From assembly GCA_015680685.1 (NCBI GenBank), contig MNCI01022125.1, positions 631,662 to 695,661 of the forward strand: a stretch of DNA of 64,000 nucleotides, read 5' to 3'. Every line of letters begins with the position of its first letter. Positions within the stretch are counted from its first letter, which is position 1. The stretch is from Gnetum montanum. Taxonomy: Eukaryota; Streptophyta; Gnetopsida; Gnetales; Gnetaceae. The notes beneath the pieces were generated by a model. That model ran no database searches. It worked only from the letters and a program-made list of their open reading frames with translations, and was not told the origin of the DNA. A program made the position numbers and the translations under genes. Shown piece after piece: positions 42,481-55,387 of this stretch.

Positions 42481-44743
42481 ATCTTTATTGAAATTGTGGG
42501 CACCTTGGGATCTTGGTATTCTAGATATTCTTGTCTTTTTATAAGTTAAGATAAATTGTCAACCAAATAAACTTATCTAGGAATTTTATCTTTTCTCCTT
42601 CTTCTACATAATTCCCTCAAGTATTTAGCATAAATAGGTGTGTCTCTAATAGCTTATTCTAATGGAATATGTAAATATAATTCTTGAAACATTTTTTCTA
42701 TATGTGCTTTAGTTATAAATCCCTCTTGTAATCATTTAGGAAAAGGAGGTGAAATTGTTTTCCTATTCAAAGAAGGAGAGGTTAATGGTTGTTATCCTTT
42801 TTCAATTGGTTTGTTATTTCCCTCCTCATTTATGATATGTAATTAATCTTGTTCTTGTGTCTCAACCTCTTGAAAACTAACCTTCTTTACATGTTTAGGC
42901 CCAATAATTTTTCCACTCCTAATAAAATGTAATTATTCCTTACCCTTCCTTTTCAATGTGGGATTTGGCTATGGTTGGGAAAGTAAGTCACTCTTTTTCA
43001 AGTCTTGGAATTTCCTTCTTGTCTCATTCATAAATTACCTACTTTATTCAATGAAGGAAGTAAGACTTTGAGCAAGTCTATCCAAATGTTCATTATTTTG
43101 GCCCTTAAAAGGTCTATAGCTATTTTGGGAATACTATTGTTAGAAAGGTCATCTTTATTGGAATGTAGCTATTAGTTGGCTTCTATATTGTTGGAGAGCC
43201 TTTAAAAATTCATGTACTTCCTCATGATAATAGGCTAAGGCTGGACAAGTGGGGCAATCATGTTGTTGGCTATCACAAAAGTTACATACTTCACCTTACA
43301 CCATATTGGCCTATTTCTTTATTAAATAAGTTAACTCATCAACTTTTTTATTTAGTTGTTCAGTTTGTTAGGTTATGCCTTACATGATGTTAGGTTTTGA
43401 CCATCTCTTACTTTGATCAACCAATGAATCTATTATTCTTCAACCATACTTTAGTATTACATTCAATATATTTCCATCACACATAAAGTCAAATTTTAGC
43501 CTATAATATGGTAATAGACCTTCTACAAAGATTTGGATAAGTTGGTGGGTTGGAAATCCATGGTTGAGGTTTTTCAAACACAACCCCTTGAACCTATCAA
43601 AAGTACTCTCATAGTCCTCATCTTCTTATTGCATGAAACTCATCAATTGCTTTCTTGGTAAGTACAAATTGTCATTGGAAAGAAACCTTTGGAGAAAGGC
43701 AACCTTGATTTCATCCCATGAGCTGATTTGTGTCCTAAGAGTTTGTAGTCAAAAATTAGCTTTGTCCTTCAAGATTGATTTGAAAGTAATCATTTTAGTT
43801 CTCTCTCCACTTTGAGGCTCCAACATTGCAAGTGTGGTTTCAAATTATCTTATATGAGTGACTAGATCTTCATCATTGGTCACCCTAAAAATTGGTAGTA
43901 AATGAATATTTTTTACTTCAATGTCCCTACCTTGAATAAAAATAAATGGTCCTTGAGGTATTACTAGTGTTCTTTGGTTTAATAAGTTTCCAAGAGTGAA
44001 TAACTAGAATATTAGAGCCTATACTACTGAAAGAAAAAGAAATTGAACCATATTAAAGTGGAAAAGGTGTATGATGTGAAGGAGACCCAATTGTGAAAGT
44101 AGTAGCTATTGCTGAGGTTGCAATGGAACTTGGTAAAGAAATAGAGGCTACTGAAGTGGTGGGAATTTGTATTCATTGGTTGGATGGTTCCTCTAATGGT
44201 GGACATGTTACTTAATATTTGGCTAAAGCTTAAATTTTGAGAACTAGCTACTATATTTGAATTAGTGATTTGCATTGTAATATTTGATGTATCAAAAAGA
44301 AGGTTTAAAAGAAAATTTAAATTTTTCTTTTTTTTTTCTTGAAAATTTTTTGTTTTATTTCCCTCTTTATTGTTTTGTTTCTCAACAAAGGTTAAGGGAA
44401 TCAAGCTAGGCTATACTTATTCCTCTTGGGTTTGTTTCAAATTGGTTCTAGTGCATTTATAATAGCTAGTGGTGTTTCTATGAGCTTGGATTTGTGTTGG
44501 ATTTTTATGTTGTTTGGTTAATCTCATTTAAAAAACACACTCCTCTTTAGTACATTAATGGAGTTAATCCCAAAATTTTGCAAATTGATTTAATTTCTCT
44601 TGAATTACTGCCTCAATTCCTAATTTCTATAACTTTCTTCAATTTGGGAAATCAAGGGAACTAATTCTTGTGATTGTACCTTCTTCCTTGTTTTTAATAT
44701 TTTTATTTTTCTTCTTACAAGAAAAACAATTAAAAGAAACCAT
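42481..44743 (-). pseudogene. Gag of element 6
   Basis: Candidate start ATG 44743 (MVSFNCFSCKKKNKNIKNKE). The core at 43985-43630 reads IEVKNIHLLPIFRVTNDEDL, VTHIR, SILKDKANF, then SSWDEIKVAFLQRFFP, the retrotrans_gag signature of Athila. An intact zinc knuckle CNFCDSQQHDCPTC (C-x2-C-x4-H-x4-C) lies near 43285-43240. It is followed by a long charged linker into the protease. Many stops. Confidence 0.75.
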
Positions 44744-44939
44744 TTCTAGAACTGCTAACAAAAGAAATGGAAGTGAAAGTAGTGTGTACCTTTTTAGAAG
44801 TTATAAATCTCTAAAATAAATTTGAAAAATAGATGCTATGTAATATTTCTTTATTTTTTTTATTGAATAATATGTAGGATTTACATATAGAGATGTGGTA
44901 GCAACTAAACCATTCATTACACCTTTTTGGACCATTTGA
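44744..44939. other. Junction between elements 6 and 7
   Basis: AT-rich; no gene. Element 6 leader (minus) abuts truncated pol of element 7 (plus). No LTR or PBS recognised at the junction. Confidence 0.35.
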
Positions 44940-46500
44940 TAATATCATTTGATAAATAGACCCAATTTACCTAGACCCTAAAGATGTTAATCTATAAGAG
45001 TACATCTTGATCATTGATAAACATTTTGAATTATCTAAATATTTCACATGGGTGCTAGACTTAGAAGCTAATAATATAAGCAAAGACACCTTGTAAAAAT
45101 CCTAGTTACTATCAAAAAAGATGAGAAGAAAATCCTAAAATGAAGTTTCACATAGGAAGCAGAGCTTATGCAAAGCATTATTGAATCATTACAAAATTAT
45201 TTTGAGATCTTTGCATGGTATTATGCTTGGATTAGATTCGCAAATTTTCTAACATAATATTTTATTAGATCTAAAGATTAAACTAGTCAAATAAATATTT
45301 GTAAGATTCACTGTTAGCTCCCCTTAGCCATTCCTAATGAAATCAAAAAGCTTTACCAAGCCTGTTTCATTAGGGTAGCGAACTATGTCAACTAGATGTC
45401 AAATATGGTGGTAGTCCCTAATAAAAATGAAAGCATTTAAATATGCATAGATTTACATGACCATAACAAAGCAATCATTAGGAATGACTTACTATTACCA
45501 AGCATCATCTAACTTATTAACATGATAGCTGGTCATGCATAGCTATCTTTTCTTGGATGATTTTTAAGGATATAATCAAATCAAAATTAACCCAAAACAT
45601 CAATTATATATACTTTTCATAACATATTAGGAAATCTTTTATTACACCATGATGCATTTTGATTTCAAGAATGTTAGGATCACATAGTAATGAGCTATGA
45701 CATACATTTTCAACAACCTCATGCTTTGCTTGGGGAATGATTACATAGATGATATTTCCATGAAATAAAACTTAGTTGGTAATAATGCTAAAGATTTACA
45801 TGTTTTCCTTCAACATTTCCTCAAGTATGAACATAGGTTAAACCATAAGAAATGCATTGTCAGTGTTAAAACTGGAAAAATGCTTCGCTTTGTAGTTTCA
45901 AAAGTGGGAATACATGTCAACCTAGATAAATTCAAGGCTATAATCAGTATGCCATCACTTAGTAACCTCAAGGAACTATAAGGTTTACAAGGGAGGCTAC
46001 AATTCATCCATAAGTTGATCTCAAGGTTAACCAAAAACTTATATCCCATGAAACACTTAATTAACAAGGACATCAATTTTGACTAGGATGAAAATTACTA
46101 GACTATCTTTGATAAAATTAAATAAGAATTAGCTCAATGACCAATGATATAATTTCCACAGAAAGAAAAATCATTTTACATCTACATATAAATTTTGGAT
46201 ATGTCCATTTCTTCCCTACTTTGCCAAAAAATAGATGATGAAGCAGGAACATATCATTTGATACTTAATTCATGCCCTCATGCCCTATGAAACTAGGTAC
46301 ATCACTATTGAAAAGAGGTACCTAGATTTAATCTACTCTCTAAAGAAGTGGCAACATTATCTTTTCTAATCATAGGTGAGTGTTCTTTGCAAAGATAATG
46401 TATTACAATCCATCACATATAACATATATGAAAATAATAGAATAGATCAATGAAAATACATAGCACTTAAATTTTATTTACATTTCATTTCAAAAACTAG
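44940..46500 (+). pseudogene. Reverse transcriptase of Tat-like gypsy element 7
   Basis: Frame changes are many, but the plus strand gives YFEIFAWYYAWI (a FAWSYEDM-like site), a degraded substrate-binding part, ITYIDDISMK (intact YxDD box at about 45742), LNHKKCIVSVKTGKMLRFVV, GIHVNLDKFKAIISMPS, LQGRLQFIHKLISRLTKN. This series (KCxFGV..GKFLGFxVS..GIEANPDKIKAI..M ... LQGRxAALxRFISR) is diagnostic of the Tat/Ogre lineage. Gag and protease are absent upstream, so the element is 5'-truncated. Confidence 0.75.
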
Positions 46501-47230
46501 AACTAAAGGACAAGCCATCACTACTTAGATGTTCCCACTTCCTACAGAAGATAATGTCACTATAAAATATAGATTTCTAAATGAACATATTAACATCATC
46601 AAAAATAAGCCTGAAGGATACAAAGCTATACTAAATTTTGATGGAGCTTCAAATATGCATGGGGCTAGTGTTGTTGCCATTCCTTTTTTACTTTAGATGA
46701 CATCTACCTCTTTCCTTTCATTTCCATTTTTAATGTACCAAAAATGTAGCTAAATACAAAGACCTTATCTACCAACTTATAGTAGCTTGTAGTCAATCTC
46801 TTACATGATCAATTGCCAAAGACAATTCTCAACTTATTGTCAACTAACTAGTGTTTATGTTTGTAAAGCTAAACATTTGTTATCATACCACAATTTAGCT
46901 AGGAAACTTATTAAAACCTATAAATACATTGACATCTAACATATTCCTTATAGTGAAAATACCTTGGAAAATGGCATAGCTATGTTGGCCTTAATTGTAA
47001 CACCTAAAGTACTGCATAACTTTCCATCCATGATAGTAACTTGTGCTTAATCTATTACACAAGAAGACTAAAAGACATTCATCACTAGCATAGACAATGT
47101 TTCAAAACATAAATGGTTCAATGACATTAAATACTATCTATCTTATGGTGACCCACCTCAACATTTAAGTCCAACTCAAAATAATGCCATACGTAAGAGA
47201 TCCAAATAATATGCTATCATGGCCAAAAAG
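46501..47230 (+). pseudogene. RNase H region of element 7
   Basis: FDGASNMHGASVVAI near 46636 fits the second (archaeal-type) RNase H start of Tat elements (DGAS...GAG...). Residual matches follow up to about 46960. Stops and frameshifts interrupt it throughout. Confidence 0.6.
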
Positions 47231-48335
47231 ATACTATGTCAAAAATCATATGATGATGTACTATTGATTTGTCTCAATAAAGCTAAAGCCCAAGTAGTAT
47301 TACAAAAAGTACATGAGGCTCTATGTAGAGGACATGTAGGATCTAGAGTCATGACCACTAAGATTAGATGCTTAGATTATTATTAGCCTAACATGCAATA
47401 GGACTACATGTAAAAAGTGAAGACCTATGACACTTATCAATGACATAGTAACCTAATGCATGTTCGACTAACAGAGTTACACATAATGCACATAAATTGT
47501 TCCTTCTAATAAATGGTTCTTGATATTATAGGATCCATAACACTCAAGTCATCTGTAGATTATAATTTCATTATTATTACAACTAAATACTTTGCAAAGT
47601 AGGTTGAAGCCATCCCATTGTGATAGATAACATTGTAACATGTTTGCCAATTTATTTTTGATAACATTGTTCTACCATTTGGTTTTCTACTAACCATTGA
47701 TATATACAATGGACTTTAGTTTATAAGTAGTAAAACAAAAGCCTTTTAAAAATATTTAAACATCTAGCATTCATTTTCTACACTCTATTATCCACAAGCA
47801 ACTATTAAGTTGAAGCTAGCAACAAAGTTATAATCAACCTTCTTCAAAAAATGATAACTAATAATAAAGAAAAGTGTCATGAGAAACTACTATACACACT
47901 ATGGACCTATAGAACAATTTTCAATACCATGACAGGAGTCACACCTTATATCCTAGTATATGGTTCCAAAGCCATATTGCCTTTAGAGTTATATATTCCA
48001 TCCTTAAGGTTAGCCCAATCTGACAACATTAATGAAGATCATAATAATAAACTATGCACAATTAACGTTGACTTAATCAATGAGCATCACGTACAAGCAC
48101 TTTCTAACATTAAACAATACCAAGAAAAGAAAAGGTAATAACACCACTTAAACCCAAGTCGGCACAACATTAAGAAAGATGACTTAGTCTTGAAAGCTAT
48201 TCATGAATCTACTAACAAGTTTTCATCAAACTATGATGGACTATTTCTTATCACTAAGGCCTTTAATAATGGTGCATTTAAGATTCCTAATATGAAGAAA
48301 AATGAGTTGGCCAACCTAAAAACTACTTCTATCTA
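47231..48335 (+). pseudogene. Integrase of element 7
   Basis: VHEALCRGHVGSRVMTTKIR (HHCC region, 47308 on), LDIIGSITLKSS and FIIITTKYFAK (core start), YYPQATIKLKL, then a 95-codon open stretch at 47851-48138: MITNNKEKCHEKLLYTLWTY, RTIFNTMTGVTPYILVYGSK, AILPLELYIPSLRLAQ. After it come KKDDLVLKAI and YDGLFLITKAF. The order and motifs are those of Tat integrase C-termini. Confidence 0.8.
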
Positions 48336-49168
48336 AAGCTGTATTACATCTAACGCTAATCCCATTTCTTTAGTTTCCATGTCTACTCTTATTAGTAGGT
48401 TAGACTAGGTGTTGTCACAACAAATAATTACATTCGAAGATATGATCCCAAGAAAGAAAATGCATCTGTTTCGATACTCTTTATTTCCTTTTCCCTTCCA
48501 AGACAATTGTAGAATACTGTAAATATTGTACGTCTCATTAAGCATGCACAATCATGAAGCATTGAAACCTACTCTTTGCCATTGTTACTCATGTCAAATT
48601 TCTCAAGAAGATTTCCCAACTTAGGAACCATTTATTCTATGCTTCTATTTATTCTTTTTCTATTTTCATATGTGTACTTTTGAAGTGTTTAGTTGATTTT
48701 CTCTTAGTTATGTTGATAGGTTATGCTAGAAGATATCACAAAGGTACTATTCATCAAAGCACTAAGTTACCTCATGACCTCGAAACATATTACTTTATTA
48801 GATTATTTGACCATGTTGACCATAGTTTCATTTTTTTCCTCCATTTTCTTCCTCCTTCCCATGATAACCTTCACTGGTGCATTATCAATCATCAAAATTC
48901 CCCTTTTATGGTATGTTGTCTACTCCTGTTTCATCTTAATCATGCAAATTATCAACCTTATATCATGTTGTAATAGCAATTATATGTGCCAAAATATCCA
49001 ATATGAATTTTTAGGTATTGAACTACTTCAAAATCCAACATCTATAAAAGTACCCTCTCGACCTACTAAATCATGTTAATAATCATGACCAAAGTCTCAA
49101 ACTTCACCTCCCCTTCCCCTCTCCCCACCCCCACCCACACTTCTTACAAAAAAAAAGAGGGAGAAAGA
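48336..49168 (+). other. 3' untranslated region and polypurine tract of element 7
   Basis: Non-coding. It ends in a pyrimidine-rich stretch (49105-49145) followed by AAAAAAAAAGAGGGAGAAAG (49148-49167), a good PPT, then TGCCATGAAC as a possible LTR start at 49169. ORFs here are in T-rich sequence and show no motifs. Confidence 0.5.
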
Positions 49169-50607
49169 TGCCATGAACTATAGCAAATGTTAGACTATGA
49201 ATATTACAAATGAAAGCCAAACATAGTTGCTTGACCATTATTTTCACACTAATCTTTAATGGTTAAGCTTCAACTAGGCATTATGATCTTCCTTTTAAAA
49301 AAAGAAGAGAGAGAAGTGTCACTAATGCATGTCTACAATACAAATATATGGCTAAATATATATGTTCTAGGGTAATATTATGTTCTCCCACTAATGTCAT
49401 TTCCTTATTAAACCATAATTGTCCCCAACTATCCTGTCGATTTCCTCAATATCCCTTAATCATCTATCTCCCTCTATTAACATGATTCAATACCTATGAG
49501 GTTAGGTAGAAAGAGGAAGCATGTGTAGTAGACCCACAACAATGTTTTGCATTCTTTGTTAATATTCTTTACATTGAATCTCAAAACATCAACAAAGAGG
49601 ATCCAATGAATCACCTCAAAAGAAATACATCTGTAGCCCAAATAAGAAGGTCGTGTTTAGATAATTTATTTGTAATTGTAAACTAGGGATCAAGCATAAA
49701 AGCATCCATATAACTCCTTTCAAAAAGTTATTTTGTAGTCTTATTTTTCTCAACATTCTCCTTAGTGTAAAATGTAAAGTTTCTAGCATAAATTTGGTCC
49801 AACATATTTTTTTAACAACATAGTTTGTAAAATATCTAGGAAATAAGTTGTAGAAAGTCAACACTAGAGAAGACAAGATTCCCAATCATGCTTGACCATC
49901 TACCCAATTACCCCCAACATGAGAATAGAATGTTTTGATCTATATAACTTAGAAGTAGTCTTTCAAAATAGATCTTTTAGGCACATTTGAGAAAATTCTA
50001 TCATTTGAACAAGTAAGCACTTTTGGTAGACCTTCCATAGAGAGCAATGTAAATTAGTAGTAGTGCCTTTAAACCCTTGATCTTCAGCAAGCCTGTAACC
50101 TAAGTAGCCACTCCCTGTAGGATAATCTTGATGGTATATTGGTGAGTTTTGCCCATGGTAATAATGCCTGATTGTCATTTTCAAATTCAAATCCACATAT
50201 GGAATAACCAATGTCCAGAAAATAATTAGTTAAAGAACAAGCTACATATTCTTATGTTTTTATGTCCAACGCTATACTCTCTTAAATTTTGTTGCATCTT
50301 GTAATATAAGTTTGTAGTATTCAATGCTCATTTTTATTTCTGTGTTTACATTTTTCTTATTTCCTACTAGATCTACCAAGTATGGTGAATCATTACATTT
50401 AAGTGTGAATTTCTCTTCTTTATAAATGTTACACTCATTACTGGTTCATAAGTCCTTAGGTGATTGACCATTTCTATTTTTGCAAGACCATCTAAGGTAA
50501 CCTAGATCTGCTTTCTAGGATAATGTAGATTCAAGGTTAAAACTATCTTTGCTAAGAAAGTATTAAGTCCCCCAACACCCAAATTTTTCCATCACTAAAT
50601 TTTCAAT
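49169..50607 (+). mobile_element. Possible 3' LTR of element 7
   Basis: Begins TGCCATG after the PPT. No TATA, end or partner LTR is identified, so extent is a guess bounded by the gag scrap at 50608. Minus-strand ORFs inside (49616-49885, 49963-50211) have no recognisable motifs. Confidence 0.3.
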
Positions 50608-50832
50608 CTACATTATAGTCTTCTTCAAACTTTGAGATATTATTCATATCTAATCTTTTGATCCTACTATCCCTTTGATGCCTAGTAAGAATGTAAATGG
50701 TCTTACTAATATTGATCATGCTTCTTATGACAAGCAACAATTCATCATAATTATCCCTATCCTCATGGTCCCTATCATAACCATGTCTTCCTTAGCATTT
50801 CCTACTTTGCCTTTTCTTATGATGATTCCCAT
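50608..50832 (-). pseudogene. Athila-like Gag scrap cut by element 3
   Basis: Minus-strand reading contains GRHGYDRDHEDRDNYDELLL and RIKRLDMNNISKFEED. Elements 2 and 3 have LDMNNISKF and LEMNNIP at the start of the Gag core. It is truncated on the right by element 3's LTR at 50833, showing that element 3 inserted into an older sibling. Confidence 0.65.
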
Positions 50833-50857
50833 TGATGATCCATGTTCTAACACACTC

Positions 50858-50966
50858 CAATATTAGATACCTGATATCAAAGCTATGACATTGAACACCT
50901 AATGTTAAAGCCTAGGACACAATGTCGAATATCCAATATCATGGGGTATATGTCAGCCTATAAATA
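50858..50966 (+). promoter_or_regulatory. U3 dyads and TATA box of LTR3L
   Basis: AATATTAGATACCTGATATC, GACATTGAACACCTAATGTT and CAATGTCGAATATCCAATATC precede CCTATAAATATAG. The right LTR has the same layout at 63560-63670 (TATA at 63661). Confidence 0.65.
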
Positions 50967-51200
50967 TAGTGCTTGGGCTCACAATTTTTAGATAGTTTTT
51001 CATAGGTTTTGCATAGAGTAGCGAAGCTCTTGTAGTTTGTTTTTTCTAGAGTTAGAATATTTTCTAAGTTCTTGCAATAAGAGTCTAAGTGTGTATAAAT
51101 CTTTGTTTGAGCACTGATGTACCTAAGCATAGCAGTGTGACGAGAATAAAAATAAACCCTTTTGATAATCCTTGTAGCACTAAGAATAGATTAATGTTTC

Positions 51201-54200
51201 TGTTGGCGACCGTTTGGGACGCGACCGCCAACGAGTGTCCTCGAACAGGATTTAGGTGCCTGCTGGTCTCTGGCAACACCAAGGCCCAGATACCTCCAAA
51301 TAAACTCAGTAGTTAATGTGAGTATGTGTGTGTGCTATTGCGGCGTGTGGTTGTGTAAAATGTAACAATTGCATTGTGTGTGAACTACAAATGACTTACT
51401 TTAAAGAGATTCAGCCAACTTTGTCTAATACTGTGAGTTCTTGAAAATTTCCTATTTTGTTCAACTGCCTAGTCTACGCAGTCCTTATAATACCTACTTG
51501 TAACAAATAAAATTTTGCAAAAACATTTGTGCACAACTCCGCAATCTACTCCTAATTTTCCCCAGAGAAAGAGATAGTTCCACAAGAAAACTAGAAATAG
51601 AGCAAGATTCGATGGAAATAAGTAGAAAAGAAAAGAAAGCGGATTTGTGTAGATCTCAAATATCTAAACAAGGTAAAATGACATGAGTAAACACCTCGCA
51701 ATAAAGCTATCCCAAATTCAATATCTACGAATTGTTCAAACTTCCAAGGCTCAAACAAGCAATATCTTCAAGACAATCCTACTATGCTACCAAAAATTGC
51801 TGCATAAACTACCACGTACGAGACTCCATTTTGACTAGATAATAGATGTCAATGATTGCATTCAAACAGAACCTTTAAAAGACTTGACAATTTTTGATTG
51901 AAAAACCACGAGAATTCACTTCAAAGATAAAAAGAAGCTATTCTGGTCATCAAAATACCAAAGATTCTCTGAACCCTCTCGACTACTGAATTGTTCAACG
52001 GCGTGACTACAAAAAGAGGCTCTCTTACAACAATCCCAATAGCAATTCCCACACGTTGCACAATAACAAAATTTACTACTAAAATGCTCTCAAGGCTTTT
52101 AAACACAAGCGCTTCTATGACAAAATTTTAATAGAAATTTCTATCAGGCAACAAGAACAGTAAGAGCAATATAAAAATCCAAAAATTACTTGCCAAGGAT
52201 GATACTATCTAAACCACTAGCTAAACAATTTAAACAAAACAAAAAATGAAATGCATAACTCACAGGACCATGACAAAGAGGCTGAAATCTTTACTCTAGC
52301 AAGCCATCTTGCAAGCAATCTTCCTTACAAATCTTCTTTGATCCCAAGGGTGATGTGAGACTTCCCCTTTTTCTTATTGATCATCCCCCCAACCTTTTTA
52401 TAGGGTTCCAAGGTAGGTAGGGAAGTTACAAATTTAAAAATATCTCACCTAACTTCTCTCACAAGTAACTTGGCCAACCAATTAGAAGATTACTTGCCCA
52501 ACAAGTTAGGTAAGTTACAACAATTTTGAGTGGTTGCAACCACCAAAGAGAAAAAGAGGTTGACAAGTGGCCTTGGTAGTTACAATATCATAGAAAATTA
52601 AAATACAATTTCTAAAATACATAGGAATACAAGCTATAGTTGCAACTTACTCCATACATATATATCCTTTTAATTTTGCTTCTTCAAAATAAGATGTCAA
52701 GTCCTCTAAGTATTGTATAGGGAAGTTGCAATTTCCAAATATCTCAAAAATATCTCTCCTAAGGTTTCAACCAAGTAACTTGGCCAACCAATAGGAGATT
52801 ACTTGCTAAAATATCCTAGCTAACTTTTCTCCCAAGGAGGTTACAACTTACTCATTTAATTAGGAAAGAGTTATTTAGGAAGTTATACATATAATTAGGA
52901 GAGATTTATGCTTTGGGAGTTATATCTATACTACAAATATTATAAACATGTTTAAAATATAAAACTTATATAATATTTTAAACAATAATGTTTTTAAAGT
53001 CTAAAAAAAAGGTAAGTTTATAACTAGGGCTTCACACTATGGGTATATGTGTATCTTATCATGTTATAGTCAAGGGGTATTGTGGATGTAGAGGTTATGA
53101 CCGTTCTTATATATATTTCCTACATTTGACATAAAATATGAGATCTGGACCTGGAACCACCGTAAATAATTTCAAATTATCCCGCCCAGTCCAAAATCAT
53201 TGTCAACTGTTACCGCGGAAGAAGGCTCCGCCACTGCGTTCGGTAACATTGCCGAATGTGCCGAAAAAATCTGAAACTGCTGTAACCTTTGCCACCACAA
53301 ATATAGCCATGATTTACTTCTTACCTGCACTATCCTATCCTGGTTCTTCAAATTAACCCTTCAGTCGCTAGATGGAATAAATGGAATAGCAATCTTTGCT
53401 GTAGACTCTCAACAATACATGTGGTGCACTGATCCAGGCAATGACTGTCGGTGGAAATTCATCCACACATGAAACGGATTTAAAATAAATAAAAACTTAA
53501 GGTTTCACCGCGCAGAGCCTCTGCATTCAGCAACCATTGTCCTTAACAGAATGATCCACATAAATCTCAGCTATAGGATTTCCGCAAACTGCTATGTTGC
53601 AGATTTACCCTATGGTAAATCGTTGTAGAAATTTGAAATAAAGAACGTGTGCCGAGCCTTGCCTCCATTCTTGATTAATACACATTACTGTTCCATTATC
53701 TTCTTTACGAAAGCAAACTCGTAAATCCGTTTCTGTTCCCCGCTAAAAACCCACACATTCCAGAATTTTCTTACCTTGATTGTTGGATACTGCATTTTCA
53801 CAGACGGTTACCATACTGCGCAGATCTGAAGGATCTAAGTGTAGCTGGAAACAGTGGTGTTGTGTGCACGACACTACTGCCATGACATGCGTTTGCCGAG
53901 CTACATCTGCACCAGGCAAACATTGTGTTTTGCAAGGCTGCCATCCATCCAGTCTTTGTCACGCAGAATTCTGATTTGTTGCAATTTTTGGACTTGTCTT
54001 TACGTATGTTTTTTTTTCTTGTTTGCCTTCCTGCGTTTTTCTGTTTGCCGAATCATGGGCCAATCTTTTGTGGATCTTCGTCCAATAGATCCGCAGGAAC
54101 CTTCTGCATTATAGCCTGCAAAAAGAAAAAAAAAACAAAAACGCCACAACCTGCAAAACAAATCGGGGTTTTAACAGGGCATAACCCATTTCCTTGCGTA

Positions 54201-54722
54201 TTTCGCAAATGGGGGTTTCAAACTTTGTTTTGAAGTAATATTCTTGTGTTTGTGAAGATGTCCGTCTGCGCCAGGGTGAACATCGCGGTGGTGATGTTGT
54301 GCATTTTCCTGCAACGCAGTCTCCTATGCTTTCACTATTTTCCTTATCTCCGCTGTTTTTCTCTTTAGCAGGTACAGTGGTGGATGTTAATTTGCCTTTC
54401 TTTTTATGATCTTCAAAACGACGAAGGCGTTGCTGGTTTTGTTACATTTTTGATTTTGTCTTGCAAACCAAGATCTGCAACTTAATGCTTTTCACATGAA
54501 TAACATACTTCCTTCCTTGCCATAGTACTAATTTCTGATTTTAACAACAAGATAATTTGGCACCTTTATCTTATATTCAGAAGGCTTTAACATCAATTTT
54601 TTTACCAGTGAATTGCTTCCTTAAAAACACCCAACCTTCAACACTAAAGCTGAAATTCACTTTGTACATTTACAACCATAAAATATTGCAACTGTTCCAT
54701 GGAATGACCAAATGTACCAACA
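51201..54722 (-). mobile_element. 3.5-kb TG...CA insertion, probable solo LTR, with 5-bp target duplication
   Basis: Starts TGTTGG and ends CCAACA (perfect 6-bp inverted ends). It is flanked on both sides by GTTTC (51196-51200 and 54723-54727). The empty site is visible in the other LTR at about 63896-63902. No coding motifs, PBS or paired LTR are inside, so a solo LTR is the simplest reading. A minus-strand CCTATAAAAAGG box (52393-52404) suggests minus orientation with U3 about 2.3 kb long. 53130-54480 is distinctly richer in GC and CpG than the surroundings. Two related blocks of about 85 bp (52423 and 52722) are 300 bp apart. Confidence 0.8.
52393..52404 (-). promoter_or_regulatory. TATA box in the 3.5-kb insert
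   Basis: Minus strand CCTATAAAAAGG, a textbook plant TATA context, followed downstream by a non-coding leader. It supports a minus-strand LTR. Confidence 0.5.
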
Positions 54723-55228
54723 GTTTCCTTTAATGTACATTACTTTCATGCACTTACTTTAATGCATTTAAATTAAGTAATTAATTTTCAATTGTTAATG
54801 AACACAAGCACAAGCACTTTGAGCATACATATACTGTTTGGTAACCTAGCAACATTTAACATTTGGTAGTTTAGTAATGCTATATGTGTTTAGGATGTGT
54901 CCAAGAAAGTGGGACAGGTACTTGTGTTAGGCTAGCTAGGTAGTGAATGAATTAGAACTTAAATTACTCTACCTTTCATTCTTTTTGTAGGAGATTAAAC
55001 TTATAAAACATAAAATGATAAAAATCATGTACCTCAGTTACACTTAAACCATATCCTTAAGCTTCACAAGTGTAGTTGGGAAAACAATAAATGTTCTTAA
55101 TGCCCATTTCACTTCCTAGAAGAACTAGTGCATTGTAGAACTATAGGTCCACAAAATTTGACCAAATTGCATGTGAACACCTTAGTCATTTATATGGTTG
55201 GGGCTAGGGGTACCTCAATGCTCATCAT

Positions 55229-55247
55229 TGGTGCCATTGCCGAGGAC
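55229..55247 (+). other. Primer-binding site of element 3 (tRNA-Asp type)
   Basis: TGGTGCCATTGCCGAGGAC, one base after the LTR end. It differs from the Athila-type site mainly by CG-to-TG/CA changes. Confidence 0.75.
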
Positions 55248-55387
55248 CTTTTGGTTGTTTCAGGCACTATCTAGGATTTAGTAAAAATTATTCAAATCAT
55301 TGAAAAGAATCTTAAAGTCATATAATATTTCAGAAATAACCACAACAATTTCTAAAAGCATACTACATTTTTATTCTCTAACATAAA

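Larger units (their letters stand above)
50833..55227 (+). mobile_element. LTR3L: 5' LTR of element 3, interrupted
   Basis: Begins TGATGATCC and ends CTCATCA before the PBS. After subtracting the insert 51201-54722 and its 5-bp duplication the LTR is about 868 bp, the family's usual length. 50833-51196 matches 63535-63897. 54727-54820 matches 63902-64000. U3 dyads lie at 50858-50945 and a TATA at 50959-50966. Confidence 0.85.

Noticed and set aside
44024-44404. 126-codon minus-strand ORF ending in a Phe run.
   Set aside because: It overlaps the element 6 gag 5' region in another frame. Low-complexity Lys/Asn/Phe composition without motifs.
48680-49079. Two hydrophobic plus-strand ORFs after the element 7 integrase.
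   Set aside because: T-rich 3' untranslated DNA yields Leu/Phe/Ile-rich reading; no env-like features could be supported.
49480-50521. Minus-strand frame of about 345 codons with an 82-codon open piece (49963-50211).
   Set aside because: Stops number about as many as expected by chance in AT-rich DNA, and no motif is recognisable. Not annotated as a gene.
53780-54233. Three overlapping plus-strand ORFs in the GC-rich part of the 3.5-kb insert.
   Set aside because: Open mainly because the local AT content is lower. No domain or signal recognised, although a captured exon cannot be excluded.
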